The position numbers and the translations under genes are program-made. A stretch of DNA of 64,000 bases, taken from the NCBI GenBank assembly GCA_029250885.1, contig JAQXEK010000010.1:124001-188000 (forward strand). The letters run 5' to 3'. The notes beneath the pieces are model-generated. The model had not been told where the DNA came from. It did no database searches and was given only the letters and a program-made list of their open reading frames with translations. Source of the stretch: Planctomycetota bacterium (lineage in GTDB: Bacteria; Planctomycetota; UBA1135; GCA-002686595). Positions 21,812-30,317 of this stretch are shown here, piece by piece (the stretch's first letter is position 1; each line of letters starts with the position of its first letter).

Positions 21812-22372
21812 TTGTTAGCTCTGCTCGACAACCGCGACTCGTTTACTTGGAACCTAGTCCAGGGCCTACAGGCCCTCGGCGCAAAGGTTCGTGTCTTCGA
21901 GGCCGGCACGGCCTCATTGCAGGATTTTACCGAACTCAATGCAGATCGCATCCTCGTGGGCCCCGGACCCGGGCACCCTAGGGATGCCAAGCTTAGCCTT
22001 GAGCTCTTCCAGGCCCTCCCACATACGCCGATTCTTGGGGTTTGCCTTGGTCACCAAGCCCTAGCCCTTGACGCAGGCGCCACCATCTGCGGAACGCCCG
22101 AACTCGCCCACGGGCAGCCTATCGCAGTCCACCACACCGGAACCGGGCTCTTTCGAGGTCTCAAAGCAAGCGTCCACATGGGGCGCTACCACTCGCTGAC
22201 GGTAGCCCCCGACTCTATCCCCAAGAAACTCCAGGTCACGGCGACGTCGAGCCGGGGCGAGGTCTTGGCCATCGCCCACAAAACGCGCCCCCACAGTGGC
22301 GTACAGTTTCATCCCGAGTCGATCCTGAGTGAGGACGGCCAGGCGCTGCTGCGGAATTTCCTAGAGGAGTAG
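21812..22372 (+). CDS. Glutamine amidotransferase subunit of anthranilate/aminodeoxychorismate synthase
   Basis: This 186-residue class I amidotransferase begins at a TTG codon (LALLDNRDSFTWNLVQGL), as the family N-terminus demands. The nucleophile Cys is in GVCLGHQ and the His-Glu pair in VQFHPES; the family GPGPGHP loop is present. It supplies ammonia to a chorismate-binding partner for tryptophan (TrpG) or folate (PabA) synthesis. The partner gene is not adjacent, so the two roles cannot be separated; folK lies 30 kb away. It ends 3 bp from the convergent queF. Confidence 0.9.
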   Translation: MLALLDNRDSFTWNLVQGLQALGAKVRVFEAGTASLQDFTELNADRILVGPGPGHPRDAKLSLELFQALPHTPILGVCLGHQALALDAGATICGTPELAHGQPIAVHHTGTGLFRGLKASVHMGRYHSLTVAPDSIPKKLQVTATSSRGEVLAIAHKTRPHSGVQFHPESILSEDGQALLRNFLEE

Positions 22373-22375
22373 GCC

Positions 22376-22729
22376 CTACTTCTCGTAGTTAACTTCGACC
22401 ACGGTCTCGATTCCCCCGCGCACCCAGAAGTCACCGATGACCGTCAACTTGCGCGGTGAGATTGCGGCAACGATGTCGTCGAGAATTTGGTTCGTGACCG
22501 CCTCGTGGAAGGCGCCTTCGTCGCGGTAGCTCCAGAGGTACAGCTTTAAGCTCTTGAGCTCGACGCACTGCTCGTCCGGCGTGTACGCGATCCGGATCGT
22601 CGCGAAGTCTGGCTGGCCCGTCAACGGGCACAGGCAGGTGAACTCGGGGCACTCGAAGCGAATCTCGAAGTCGCGGTGCGCGGCGGGGTTCTCAAAGGTC
22701 TCGAGGTTCTTGGTGGGGCTAGTTGCCAT
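22376..22729 (-). CDS. queF: NADPH-dependent preQ0 reductase QueF
   Basis: This 117-residue protein is of the short, YkvM-like class. It reduces 7-cyano-7-deazaguanine to preQ1 in queuosine synthesis. The catalytic Cys lies in [11 protein letters not shown] and the QueF signature Glu-Leu-Lys-Ser-Leu-Lys ([13 protein letters not shown]) follows, then FHEAVTN. Other que genes are not in the window. It starts 60 bp downstream of the membrane protein gene on the same strand. Confidence 0.95.
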   Translation of the reverse strand: MATSPTKNLETFENPAAHRDFEIRFECPEFTCLCPLTGQPDFATIRIAYTPDEQCVELKSLKLYLWSYRDEGAFHEAVTNQILDDIVAAISPRKLTVIGDFWVRGGIETVVEVNYEK

Positions 22730-22789
22730 GTTGGGTCGGGGGGCGGTTCTGTCTTGTGGTCGATTAAGCTGAAATACAGGCGGAGGAAT

Positions 22790-25015
22790 TTACTCCTGAA
22801 CCCGGCCTCGGTGGCGCCAAATCGCAAGGCTATTCACCTGACGCTCCAAACTCCAAGCCAGATCAGTTGGGGCGAAGCTGTTTGCCGCACGGGCTGCGCC
22901 ACGGAAGCGCAACTGGCCGCTCGTGGCCGACTCCGCTGTCAGGACCACATGGCGCAGATGCACGAGGTCCAACAGCTTGAGCACCCACTGGCTGTCTCCT
23001 TCAGCCTGGGTGTCCGCGGCTTCGCTCGGAAGGGCGAAGACCCAGTCATTGCCGTCGACCTCGTAATTCAAGAGCCCATCCCCACCAATCAGCTGGCCCG
23101 GAAGGTCCGCAAGCAGGTCACAGCGGTCCACGCGGGGCAGGCCCTCGGCAAGCCACATGCGACCAATCTGGCCCGCCAGCAGCCAGTTGAGGTCGGAAGA
23201 CAGATCAAAGATCCCCAGGTCGCGATTGCGCCTCTGGATCCACATGCCACTCGTCTCGGATTGGCCCTGGCTTTCGGCAGCCGACTTAGGGCTCCAGGTC
23301 ACGCTACTTGGGAATGGAGTCGAGCTGTCCAGGCGATCCGATGGCGCTTGCACGCGCAGTGCACCGATCGAGAAGGGGTCCAAGTTCAAAGACGGCGATC
23401 GAGGGTCGGATGTCCAGGGGGGCTGCTGTTCAAAAGCTCGTGGCTCGGGCAGCAAGATTCCCCGCCGGGGAGGGGCGGGCGCTCCCTCGACTGCTGGGCC
23501 CACCAGCTCGCCGGGCACGGGCAGCAGTAGAACGCCGTACTTGCGGAGTACATCAAACTCCGGCTCGCGGGCAAAGGTCAAGAGCGCCTCGCTGGTCAAC
23601 CCTTTGGGGTCACGGCGCTGAGGATCCACGTTGCGCCCAGTCAGCGAAGGGTCTAATAGGTGCTCGATACCACCTTCAAACGGGGCGATGGCCCCCACAA
23701 GTGGAGCGGGGTCTAGGACTAGAATCTGGGCGCCTGGCTTGCCGCTCTCGCTAGCTTGGTCGAGACCGAGCAAGAGATCACGGCGTAGCTCAGTGGTCAC
23801 TTGAATCGCATCCAAGTAGCCTCCGGTTTGTCCCAAGCTCAGCAATGCGTAGGTACCCGCCAAGGCAATCGGCAAGGCCAAGCGTCGGAAGCCCTGGACG
23901 CCCGTCGCCACGACGACCAGGCCACTGGTCACCACCGCGGTCGCGACCAAGAGCGTCTCGGCCCTGCTGAAGTCCATGGAGTCTACGCTAGCCCCTCCGA
24001 AGACGGCGAAGAGCACGCCGACAAACCACAGTCCCAGCATCCACCCCCAGAGCCGTGGCGCCGATCGAGCTGCACGCAGGGCGGGATGCATCATCAAAAG
24101 GAACGTGCAGACTGCCATGGCCATGGCCAGGCCAGGATTGACCGACCCGGCTCCGGGTACTGACACGACCAGCACCCCAAGACGCTCGAGGACGCCCGTC
24201 ACCTGTAGCGAAGGGCTCGCCCCTCCCAAGGGCACGCCAAACCACAACCGCATGGCTAGGTCCGCCATGCCGCAGATCGCAAAGGGTAGCGCGATCAACC
24301 CCGCAGCTCGCCAGGAGTTGCGGTTTGGTCGGTAGCGCCTAGCGGAGACGAACTCGGCGATGCCGATGGCCAGTGCAAGCCCGAACCCGATCCCCCAGGA
24401 GAGGCTGGCAAACATGGCCAGCAACCCAGCAAACAGAATCTGGCTCGACCTGCGCTCCTGTCGACCGCGCAGGTAGAGCGCCGCCGCCCAGGCACTGAAA
24501 GCTAGGCCCAAGAGCTCGGTACGACCAGACAGATCCGCCACGGCGTGAACGGCGAGCGGGTGGAGAACAAGGGCCGCCGGCAGCGCTCGAGCTGCCGCCC
24601 GCCCGTGATCGGTTCCGGTCCAAGGTTGCAGCAGACGCCGCACGAAGTTGCCGAGCCCAAGCCCAGCCAAGATCAGCAGCAGCAGGTTCTCGAGCCGATA
24701 AAACTTCGCGCTGGAATCCGTAACACCCCAGAGCCTACGGGAGAGCGCTATGGAAGCGCCGCTTAGGACCGAGCCGCGCCCACCCGCATCCACGAAGGCC
24801 TTTAGGCTCATCTCCTGCATCGGCAGGGGCTCCACGGACGATGCCGAGTAAGTGCGCCCGCCTGCTGCATCGGCCAAGACCAGTAGGTCCTTACCAAGGA
24901 AGCCACCCGTAGCTTCGGAATTCGGACTACCCGCACCCCGCAAATAGGGTCCGTAGACGACGCCCAGCAGCAAAAACGCGCCGAGCAGTAAGAGGTGATT
25001 GAGCCAGCTAGGCAT
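22790..25015 (-). CDS. GT-C-like multi-pass membrane protein with soluble C-terminal region
   Basis: This is a 741-residue protein if started at ATG 25015 (MPSWLNHLLLLGAFLLLGVVYGPYL); the frame is open 36 codons further. The start overlaps the 3' end of the upstream gene by 8 bp. About ten membrane segments fill the first 430 residues. The stretch LHPLAVHAVADLSGRTELLG matches the pattern of PMT/TMTC-type GT-C glycosyltransferases (HP..A...GR.ELL). The remaining 300 residues are soluble, with no TPRs. A role in glycosyl transfer to envelope molecules is inference. Translational coupling links it to the DUF3825-like gene. Confidence 0.72.
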   Translation of the reverse strand: MPSWLNHLLLLGAFLLLGVVYGPYLRGAGSPNSEATGGFLGKDLLVLADAAGGRTYSASSVEPLPMQEMSLKAFVDAGGRGSVLSGASIALSRRLWGVTDSSAKFYRLENLLLLILAGLGLGNFVRRLLQPWTGTDHGRAAARALPAALVLHPLAVHAVADLSGRTELLGLAFSAWAAALYLRGRQERRSSQILFAGLLAMFASLSWGIGFGLALAIGIAEFVSARRYRPNRNSWRAAGLIALPFAICGMADLAMRLWFGVPLGGASPSLQVTGVLERLGVLVVSVPGAGSVNPGLAMAMAVCTFLLMMHPALRAARSAPRLWGWMLGLWFVGVLFAVFGGASVDSMDFSRAETLLVATAVVTSGLVVVATGVQGFRRLALPIALAGTYALLSLGQTGGYLDAIQVTTELRRDLLLGLDQASESGKPGAQILVLDPAPLVGAIAPFEGGIEHLLDPSLTGRNVDPQRRDPKGLTSEALLTFAREPEFDVLRKYGVLLLPVPGELVGPAVEGAPAPPRRGILLPEPRAFEQQPPWTSDPRSPSLNLDPFSIGALRVQAPSDRLDSSTPFPSSVTWSPKSAAESQGQSETSGMWIQRRNRDLGIFDLSSDLNWLLAGQIGRMWLAEGLPRVDRCDLLADLPGQLIGGDGLLNYEVDGNDWVFALPSEAADTQAEGDSQWVLKLLDLVHLRHVVLTAESATSGQLRFRGAARAANSFAPTDLAWSLERQVNSLAIWRHRGRVQE

Positions 25016-25859
25016 CGGCTTGTTCGGGCTCCTCTTCACGTTCGTCGGACTCCCAAGCGCCAAGCAACCACGGGGGAAGCTCTTCACAGCGCTGCACCAC
25101 GGCCCGGGCCGGAGCGTAGGCATTCTGGGGGGAGAGCACGGCCCTCACGATGCCGCGATCAGACTGCACCACCACGGGCGCAACGAAGTCCGGCTCAGCG
25201 TGGAGGTCCTCCCGAGACCCGAGGTAGACCGGCACAAAGTAGCCTCGGCCGCCGCTGTGAATCTGAGGTGTGGCGAGACCGCGATGGACGGCCCAGCTGA
25301 TCGCGCCAGCGATGGCCGCGCACTTGGCCACAGCGCTGGCGTCATCAAAACCGGGAAGGTGCACTCGCCGCTCGGGGTGATCGAGCTCGCAGGCTACGAC
25401 GACCTCATGGCTCGTATCCAAACTGGCCCACGTTCCGAGATCCGGCGCCTCGGGGAGAGCTTGTGTGCTGGGCCTCTCACCGACCCAATTCACAACCCAG
25501 GGGTTTCCCTCGGGCTGCGCATTAGCCGAGATGCCAAGGTAGATCGGAGCCCCGGTCTTGGTGGTCAAGTCCCCAGCAGTCATCACGAGTTGGCCCTCAT
25601 TCCAGAGGTAGCACCCCTGCTCGACCGACAAACGTAGGTGCACGGCTAGGTACTTCAAGAGAGCGAAGTCACGGGCTCCCCACTGCTCATCTACGGCTAG
25701 CTCTTTGAGGAAGGAGAGCCGCCCCGCGGGCAAATAGCAGAAGCGGAAGAGAGCTTGGATCGAGAGGTACTCGTCACCGAAGTCCGCGAGCAGTCGCTGC
25801 CGGGTTGGCGCTTCGCTGCCCTCGTGGACGGGCTGGCTGGGTTGATCGGTCGAGGTCAT
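25008..25859 (-). CDS. DUF3825-like protein
   Basis: This 283-residue soluble protein has an N-terminal half (about 30-110) that matches my recollection of DUF3825: LFRFCYLPAGRL, then KELAVDEQWG, a YLAVHLRLSVEQG segment and VMTAGDLTTKTGAPIYL. The C-terminal half is conserved-looking but unrecognised (HSGGRGYFVPVYLGS and LSPQNAYAPARAVVQ). No signal peptide. DUF3825 proteins are sometimes fused to RNA-binding domains in other bacteria, but none is seen here. Its stop lies inside the start of the membrane protein gene, so the two are expressed together. Confidence 0.65.
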   Translation of the reverse strand: MTSTDQPSQPVHEGSEAPTRQRLLADFGDEYLSIQALFRFCYLPAGRLSFLKELAVDEQWGARDFALLKYLAVHLRLSVEQGCYLWNEGQLVMTAGDLTTKTGAPIYLGISANAQPEGNPWVVNWVGERPSTQALPEAPDLGTWASLDTSHEVVVACELDHPERRVHLPGFDDASAVAKCAAIAGAISWAVHRGLATPQIHSGGRGYFVPVYLGSREDLHAEPDFVAPVVVQSDRGIVRAVLSPQNAYAPARAVVQRCEELPPWLLGAWESDEREEEPEQADA

Positions 25860-26031
25860 GTTTGCAGTCGCACAAGTAGAAATAGAAAAGGGGCGTATTT
25901 GCCGACTACGATTAGGTGCTGTGGGAGGCGGCAGTTCAAGGATCCTGTGCTATCGTCTTTTGCCTATTACCGACCACCCGCCCCACGGCTGCTAGCCAAG
26001 CGGCGTGCCCGCAGCCCCCTCCATTCTAAAT

Positions 26032-26484
26032 ATGCTGGATACTTTTCGCCCCCTACTCGACGCTGCCCGGGACCTTGATGTGTCCGACACCACTGCCGCA
26101 GAGGCGCTGCTAAACGAGCGTTTTGACCCCCAAAGCGAAGCTGGGCTCGCCCTCAGTGCCAAGCTGCTTGAGATGCTCGAAGCCGGTGAGATCGCCAACC
26201 GCGGCGAGCTACCCATGACCTTCGGTCGCGTGTCTAAGGCCTGCCCCGAGAGCGACAACTTTACCATCGACGTGGTACGCATGAATGGTGCGGGCCCCAA
26301 GCACCGGCATCCCAAGGGCGAGATCAATTACGCCGTGCGCATTGCCGGCGCCCCCAAGTTCGACGGCCGCGAGCCGGGCTGGATCGTCTTCGGCGAGGGC
26401 ACGGAGCACGTGCCCACCACCACTGGAGGCGACATGCTAATCGTCTACCTGCTTCCCGAGGGCGCTTTTGAGTTCGTGAAGTAG
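26032..26484 (+). CDS. DUF4863 / cupin-like small protein
   Basis: This 150-residue cytoplasmic protein starts at ATG 26032; an in-frame GTG at 26005 is a weaker alternative. The C-terminal half has the cupin-like pattern KHRHPKGEINYAV, then GREPGWIVFGEGTEHVPTTTGG and VYLLPEGAFEF. This agrees with the DUF4863 family, which includes 4-hydroxylaminobenzoate lyase (PnbB). His and Glu residues in the first motif could bind a metal. No aromatic degradation genes are nearby, so the enzymatic role is unproven. Confidence 0.65.
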   Translation: MLDTFRPLLDAARDLDVSDTTAAEALLNERFDPQSEAGLALSAKLLEMLEAGEIANRGELPMTFGRVSKACPESDNFTIDVVRMNGAGPKHRHPKGEINYAVRIAGAPKFDGREPGWIVFGEGTEHVPTTTGGDMLIVYLLPEGAFEFVK

Positions 26485-26576
26485 CCCGTCGGGGAAAACA
26501 AGAGGTTTCGCGTCCCCATCGTGTATTTTATGGACAGCTAGGGGGTGCTAGCGCCGATTGCAGAGCAACTGCCCCT

Positions 26577-27977
26577 ATGAATACGGACCTCTCCTCTCCC
26601 TTCCCATCGAGCCTAGACGCGGCCGCGCTAAACTCCGCGAGCTTGCATGTCTTGATCCCCCCGGGGGCCCGCAGCCGCGATCTCTGCACAACCTTGGCCG
26701 CGCTGAGCGCCTCCAAGGACCCAAGGCTCTCCATCACGGCCAGTACACCGCGTGATTGGGCCGAGACTCCTCAGGACATCCGCCTGGGCCTGCTCGACTC
26801 GTCCTGCACCCTGCTCGACGGCAAGTCCCTCCAGAACCCGACCGCCGGGCTCGGGCTCACCGAGGACTCCGTACTCTTCCTTCTGCAAGCAGGTGCCATC
26901 CCGCCCCGTGGCTGGCTCGAGACGCTGCTCGGTCACGGTCGCCTAGAGCTTGGCGCGCGGGCCGTCGCTGCTATGAACGACACGAGCGAGCTGGGTACCT
27001 GGGCCGATGTGGCCGAGCGCGCCCGCCGCAGCTGGTACAGACTGGCCGAGGATCGCTCCCGACTCGAGACTCCACTGCTTGCGCTCTTCCGTCCAACGGA
27101 CTGTGAAGGCGAACTGCGTGACTGGTGGCGCGGTGGCGCCCATGGCTCACTGCAACTCCCCCCCAGCGGAAGGCTACTCTTGGCCAAGGACCTGATTGTG
27201 CGCGCCCCGCAATCGGGCAACGGCTCCTCGCCGAGTATCCAGGCCTGCCTGCGCGATCCTCGAATTGATCCGGATCGTTGGACCGACAGCGTGGAAGATG
27301 CCGATTGCCAGCGCATGCGCCTGCTCGAGGCCCTTGAAGATGGCCCGCACCCCGAGGCTAGCCTCTATCTCACACGCCTTGCCCTCGGACGCGGACGCCG
27401 CTCGGAAGCGGGCGGCCACGCCCGAGCCTGCCTGGACTCCTGGCCGAAATCCAGCGAAGCCAAGCTGCTTCTCGCACGCTCCCTGATCGGCCAGAATCGC
27501 ATCGATGGCGCCCTCGCAATTCTCGAGGACCTGCAGCAAAGCGGCCCCATGACCGCGGATCTCCACGGCGGGCTGTTCGCATGCCTCGGCAGCATCTGGC
27601 TGCGCAAGTCCGATCCCCAGCAGGCCCGCCCTTGTATCGAGGAGGCCCTGACTCTCGAACCGGAGAATGTTGTTGCCCTCTACGGCCGCGCTCGCTTGCG
27701 CTTGGCCATGGGCGAGTTCGAGCTAGCCCTCGAAGACCTTCTTACCATCACGCGACTTGCGCCGCTAAATCCTGACCCTTGGTTCGAGCTTGGACGAGCC
27801 TATGTACTCGCGGGCGAATATACCGCCGGGCGGGTAGCCCTCCTGCACCTTCTCGAATTGGCTCCAGAGCATCAAGCGGCTCGGGCACTGCTCGAGCGCA
27901 CGGACACGGATGTCTGCCCCCATCCTCAGTCGGATCTGCCCGATAGCGAAGGGCAGCTGTGGTCGAATCCCAAGTAG
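26577..27977 (+). CDS. Tetratricopeptide repeat protein
   Basis: This 466-residue protein has no signal peptide. The N-terminal 200 residues resemble a worn glycosyltransferase-like alpha/beta fold (SLHVLIPPGARSRDLCTTLAAL, VLFLLQAGAIPPRGWLETLL), but no DxD motif is evident. Residues 255-450 are TPRs: ALAILEDLQQSG, ARPCIEEALTLEPENVVALYG, ALEDLLTITRLAPLNPDPW and GRVALLHLLELAPEHQAA. It probably mediates protein contacts. Confidence 0.75.
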   Translation: MNTDLSSPFPSSLDAAALNSASLHVLIPPGARSRDLCTTLAALSASKDPRLSITASTPRDWAETPQDIRLGLLDSSCTLLDGKSLQNPTAGLGLTEDSVLFLLQAGAIPPRGWLETLLGHGRLELGARAVAAMNDTSELGTWADVAERARRSWYRLAEDRSRLETPLLALFRPTDCEGELRDWWRGGAHGSLQLPPSGRLLLAKDLIVRAPQSGNGSSPSIQACLRDPRIDPDRWTDSVEDADCQRMRLLEALEDGPHPEASLYLTRLALGRGRRSEAGGHARACLDSWPKSSEAKLLLARSLIGQNRIDGALAILEDLQQSGPMTADLHGGLFACLGSIWLRKSDPQQARPCIEEALTLEPENVVALYGRARLRLAMGEFELALEDLLTITRLAPLNPDPWFELGRAYVLAGEYTAGRVALLHLLELAPEHQAARALLERTDTDVCPHPQSDLPDSEGQLWSNPK

Positions 27978-28133
27978 CGACGCCGAATAGGGCCACCTCA
28001 CACGGGTCTAGCTTTAGATTCTTGGCGTGACAACCGAACTCGTACTTGCCGGATCCCGCCTCTTCGCGTATTCCTAATAGCAGTCATGCAAGCCCTACCA
28101 AGAGTAAACAGAAGCCCCTTAGGCGTGGAAGCG

Positions 28134-28703
28134 ATGCGCCCGTGGTGCCTCGTGCTGTTGGTAGCCTTCGCCCTTTTCGCTCCCCTTGCGGGTGCTCTTG
28201 GAGCTGAGGTTTACCAGCCGATCGCGCCGAGTATGGGAGCAGGTGGTTGCTCGATGAGCGCTCTTCCAATGGGCAATGTTGCGATGGAAGACTGCTGCTG
28301 TGCAATACCTGTTGCGCTGGCTCCAACCGCCACGGGCACCTGTTGCACGGCCCCCGTGAAGCAGGTCCCCATTGAGGCCCCGCGCCTTGTGGATAACTGC
28401 AACTGCGAGAGTTCTCCCCAAGCTCCCCACTCTCCAAGATCAGGTGCGCGCACCCTTGCCACCCCGCCCGCTTCCGATCCAAGTTCGACCCTCGTCGAAC
28501 TTATGGTAGCTGCCAGCCACCAACCCAGCTCGCCGCAGTATTGGACTTCCGCTCCATCGCCGGAAGTCTGCGGGAAGGCGCCGAGTCCAAACTCTCTTGC
28601 GCCCACTCGAATCGGAGATTTCTGCATCTCTGGCGTAAACAGGGTCGGCGTCCTGCGGGGTCAAGCCACGCGCCTAGCACTCCTCGCGACCCTGCGAATC
28701 TAG
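28134..28703 (+). CDS. Cys-rich secreted protein, first gene of the copper efflux cluster
   Basis: This is a 189-residue protein from ATG 28134, which directly precedes a signal peptide (MRPWCLVLLVAFALFAPLAGALG); an ATG at 28086 adds 16 residues. The mature N-terminal part is rich in Cys and Met: GGCSMSALPMGN, EDCCCAIP, TCCTAP and DNCNCES, about nine cysteines in 75 residues. The C-terminal half is Pro/Ser-rich with two more Cys. It stands just upstream, on the same strand, of the TolC/CusB/CusA genes. A periplasmic metal (copper or silver) buffer or sensor role is inference from composition and context; I recognise no family. Confidence 0.7.
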   Translation: MRPWCLVLLVAFALFAPLAGALGAEVYQPIAPSMGAGGCSMSALPMGNVAMEDCCCAIPVALAPTATGTCCTAPVKQVPIEAPRLVDNCNCESSPQAPHSPRSGARTLATPPASDPSSTLVELMVAASHQPSSPQYWTSAPSPEVCGKAPSPNSLAPTRIGDFCISGVNRVGVLRGQATRLALLATLRI

Positions 28704-28854
28704 AAGCGACTACACGGCCTCTCCCATCGCGAGAGCGGTGGCCGAGACCTATCTGTGTAGCTTCTCCGGCCTTTGATTCTGAATGAGCGTAGCCATGCCC
28801 AGGCGCGCTATGAATCCCGGAGCTCTAAGACTTTGATTCGGGCATACATTCGTC

Positions 28855-28860
28855 AGGAGG
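28855..28860 (+). promoter_or_regulatory. Strong Shine-Dalgarno of the TolC-family gene
   Basis: AGGAGG is followed by a 6-base spacer to the ATG at 28867. It decides that start. Most genes in the window lack such a strong site. Confidence 0.85.
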
Positions 28861-28866
28861 TCCCTA

Positions 28867-30315
28867 ATGGACCGTTCCCTTTCTCTACAGCGATGCGACA
28901 AGTCGAGGCCGCACCTACGACTTGGTGTCGCTTGGATTCTAGTCAGTCTCTGCGCCTGCCGCGGTCCAGCCGAAGAGCGCCTTGAGCGCGATCCCATCCT
29001 GCCCGCATTCCCTGAGTCTGGTCGCGATTCAGATTTATCTCGCGCGCTAGAACTCGATGCGGATTCGACCCAAGTTCTATCTGCTGAGCTGCTGTCCCTC
29101 GAGCAGCTCCTAGACTTCGCCCAAGGCCGTAATCCGGGACTCGCCGCCAAGCGACAAGCTGCACTCAGTCTTGAGCAGGCCGCCAGGGCAAGTGGCGCCA
29201 TGCCGGAACCCACGGTGTCCTGGACCGAGTACTTCAGCGAGGTCGAGACCCGCGTCGGCCCCCAGGAGCGGCGCTTCGATGTCTCCCAGAAGCTGCCTTG
29301 GTTTGGTGCGCTCGAGGCCAAAATCGATGCGGCCGATGCCACGGCCCGGGCCGCCAAAGCCTCTATCGAGACCCATCGACGAGAGCTTGGCAGCCGCATC
29401 GAGTCCCTGCTTTGGAAACGCAGCTTGTACCGCCAAAGCGCCGAGCTTGAGCGCGAACGTGTGACCCTCTTCGAGTCCATTTCCGCGACCATCGATGGTC
29501 GCTACCGTACGGGCAAGGCCGAGTATGCGGACCTGCTTCGATCGCGTTCGGAGATCGAACGCGCCACGGAGCTGCGCGACTCCGCCCTCGACGAAGTCGA
29601 GCGAGCAGATGTCCTGCTTCGACGCGAGCTGGCCCTTCCACCGGGCACACAGGTCCCTAGAGTCGTGCTCCAGGTCACGGGGCCGAATCGCTTTGAGAGC
29701 GTGAACGAGCTGATTGACGCGGCGATGACAAGCCATCCGGATCTGCTGCGCATCGGGCACCTGGAGGAGGCTTCGAAGGAGAAGTTAAACCAGGTGGACT
29801 ACGAGCGCAAACCCGACCTCACCCTGGGTGCCTTTCTCATCGATACAGGCCTGAGCGACGATCCATTGATGCCTAATAGCGGTAACGATGCCACGGGCAT
29901 CAAGCTCTCCCTGACCCTGCCCATTCGCCAGGGCACGTACGACGCTATGGAGCGCAGCGCCCGACACGAAGTGCGCGCCCTTCGCAACCGACGCGAGGAC
30001 CTACAGTTCGCGATTCAGGGCCAGGTGGCCTCGTCCCTTGAGGACTTCTTGGCGGCCCAGCGAAGACGCGACTTGATCGCTCAGAGCCTCTTGCCCAGGG
30101 CCCAAGAGGTGCTCGACACTACCCGAGCTGGCTACTCGTCGGACCGGACGACCTACCTCGACCTTGTGAATGCGGGGAACAGCCTTGTGGGGCTCGAGAT
30201 CGAGCTACTGCAAGCCACGGTAGACCGGGAATTTGCACGCATCGCGATCGAGCTGCACCTCGGCCGCCACCTTACCCACTTGCCTCTTGATTCGATTCCA
30301 AAGGAGCAGCGCTAA
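28867..30315 (+). CDS. TolC-family outer-membrane efflux lipoprotein (CusC/CzcC type)
   Basis: This 482-residue protein has an N-terminal hydrophobic stretch that ends in a lipobox (VSLCAC). The rest is the long-helix tolC fold: LSLEQLLDFAQGRNPGLAAKRQ opens the first repeat, and DVSQKLPWFGALEAKIDAAD is the typical loop of metal-efflux TolC proteins. The second repeat contains PDLTLGAFLIDTG, then LSLTLPIRQGTYDAMERSA, and VLDTTRAGYSSDRTTYLDLVNA. It forms the outer-membrane exit duct for the RND pump encoded downstream. The adaptor gene starts 2 bp after its stop. Confidence 0.93.
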   Translation: MDRSLSLQRCDKSRPHLRLGVAWILVSLCACRGPAEERLERDPILPAFPESGRDSDLSRALELDADSTQVLSAELLSLEQLLDFAQGRNPGLAAKRQAALSLEQAARASGAMPEPTVSWTEYFSEVETRVGPQERRFDVSQKLPWFGALEAKIDAADATARAAKASIETHRRELGSRIESLLWKRSLYRQSAELERERVTLFESISATIDGRYRTGKAEYADLLRSRSEIERATELRDSALDEVERADVLLRRELALPPGTQVPRVVLQVTGPNRFESVNELIDAAMTSHPDLLRIGHLEEASKEKLNQVDYERKPDLTLGAFLIDTGLSDDPLMPNSGNDATGIKLSLTLPIRQGTYDAMERSARHEVRALRNRREDLQFAIQGQVASSLEDFLAAQRRRDLIAQSLLPRAQEVLDTTRAGYSSDRTTYLDLVNAGNSLVGLEIELLQATVDREFARIAIELHLGRHLTHLPLDSIPKEQR

Positions 30316-30317
30316 CC

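Noticed and set aside
26485..26576. GCTAG-GGGGTG-CTAGC palindrome before the TPR gene
   Set aside because: Arms are only 5 bp and there is no T-run or repeat elsewhere.
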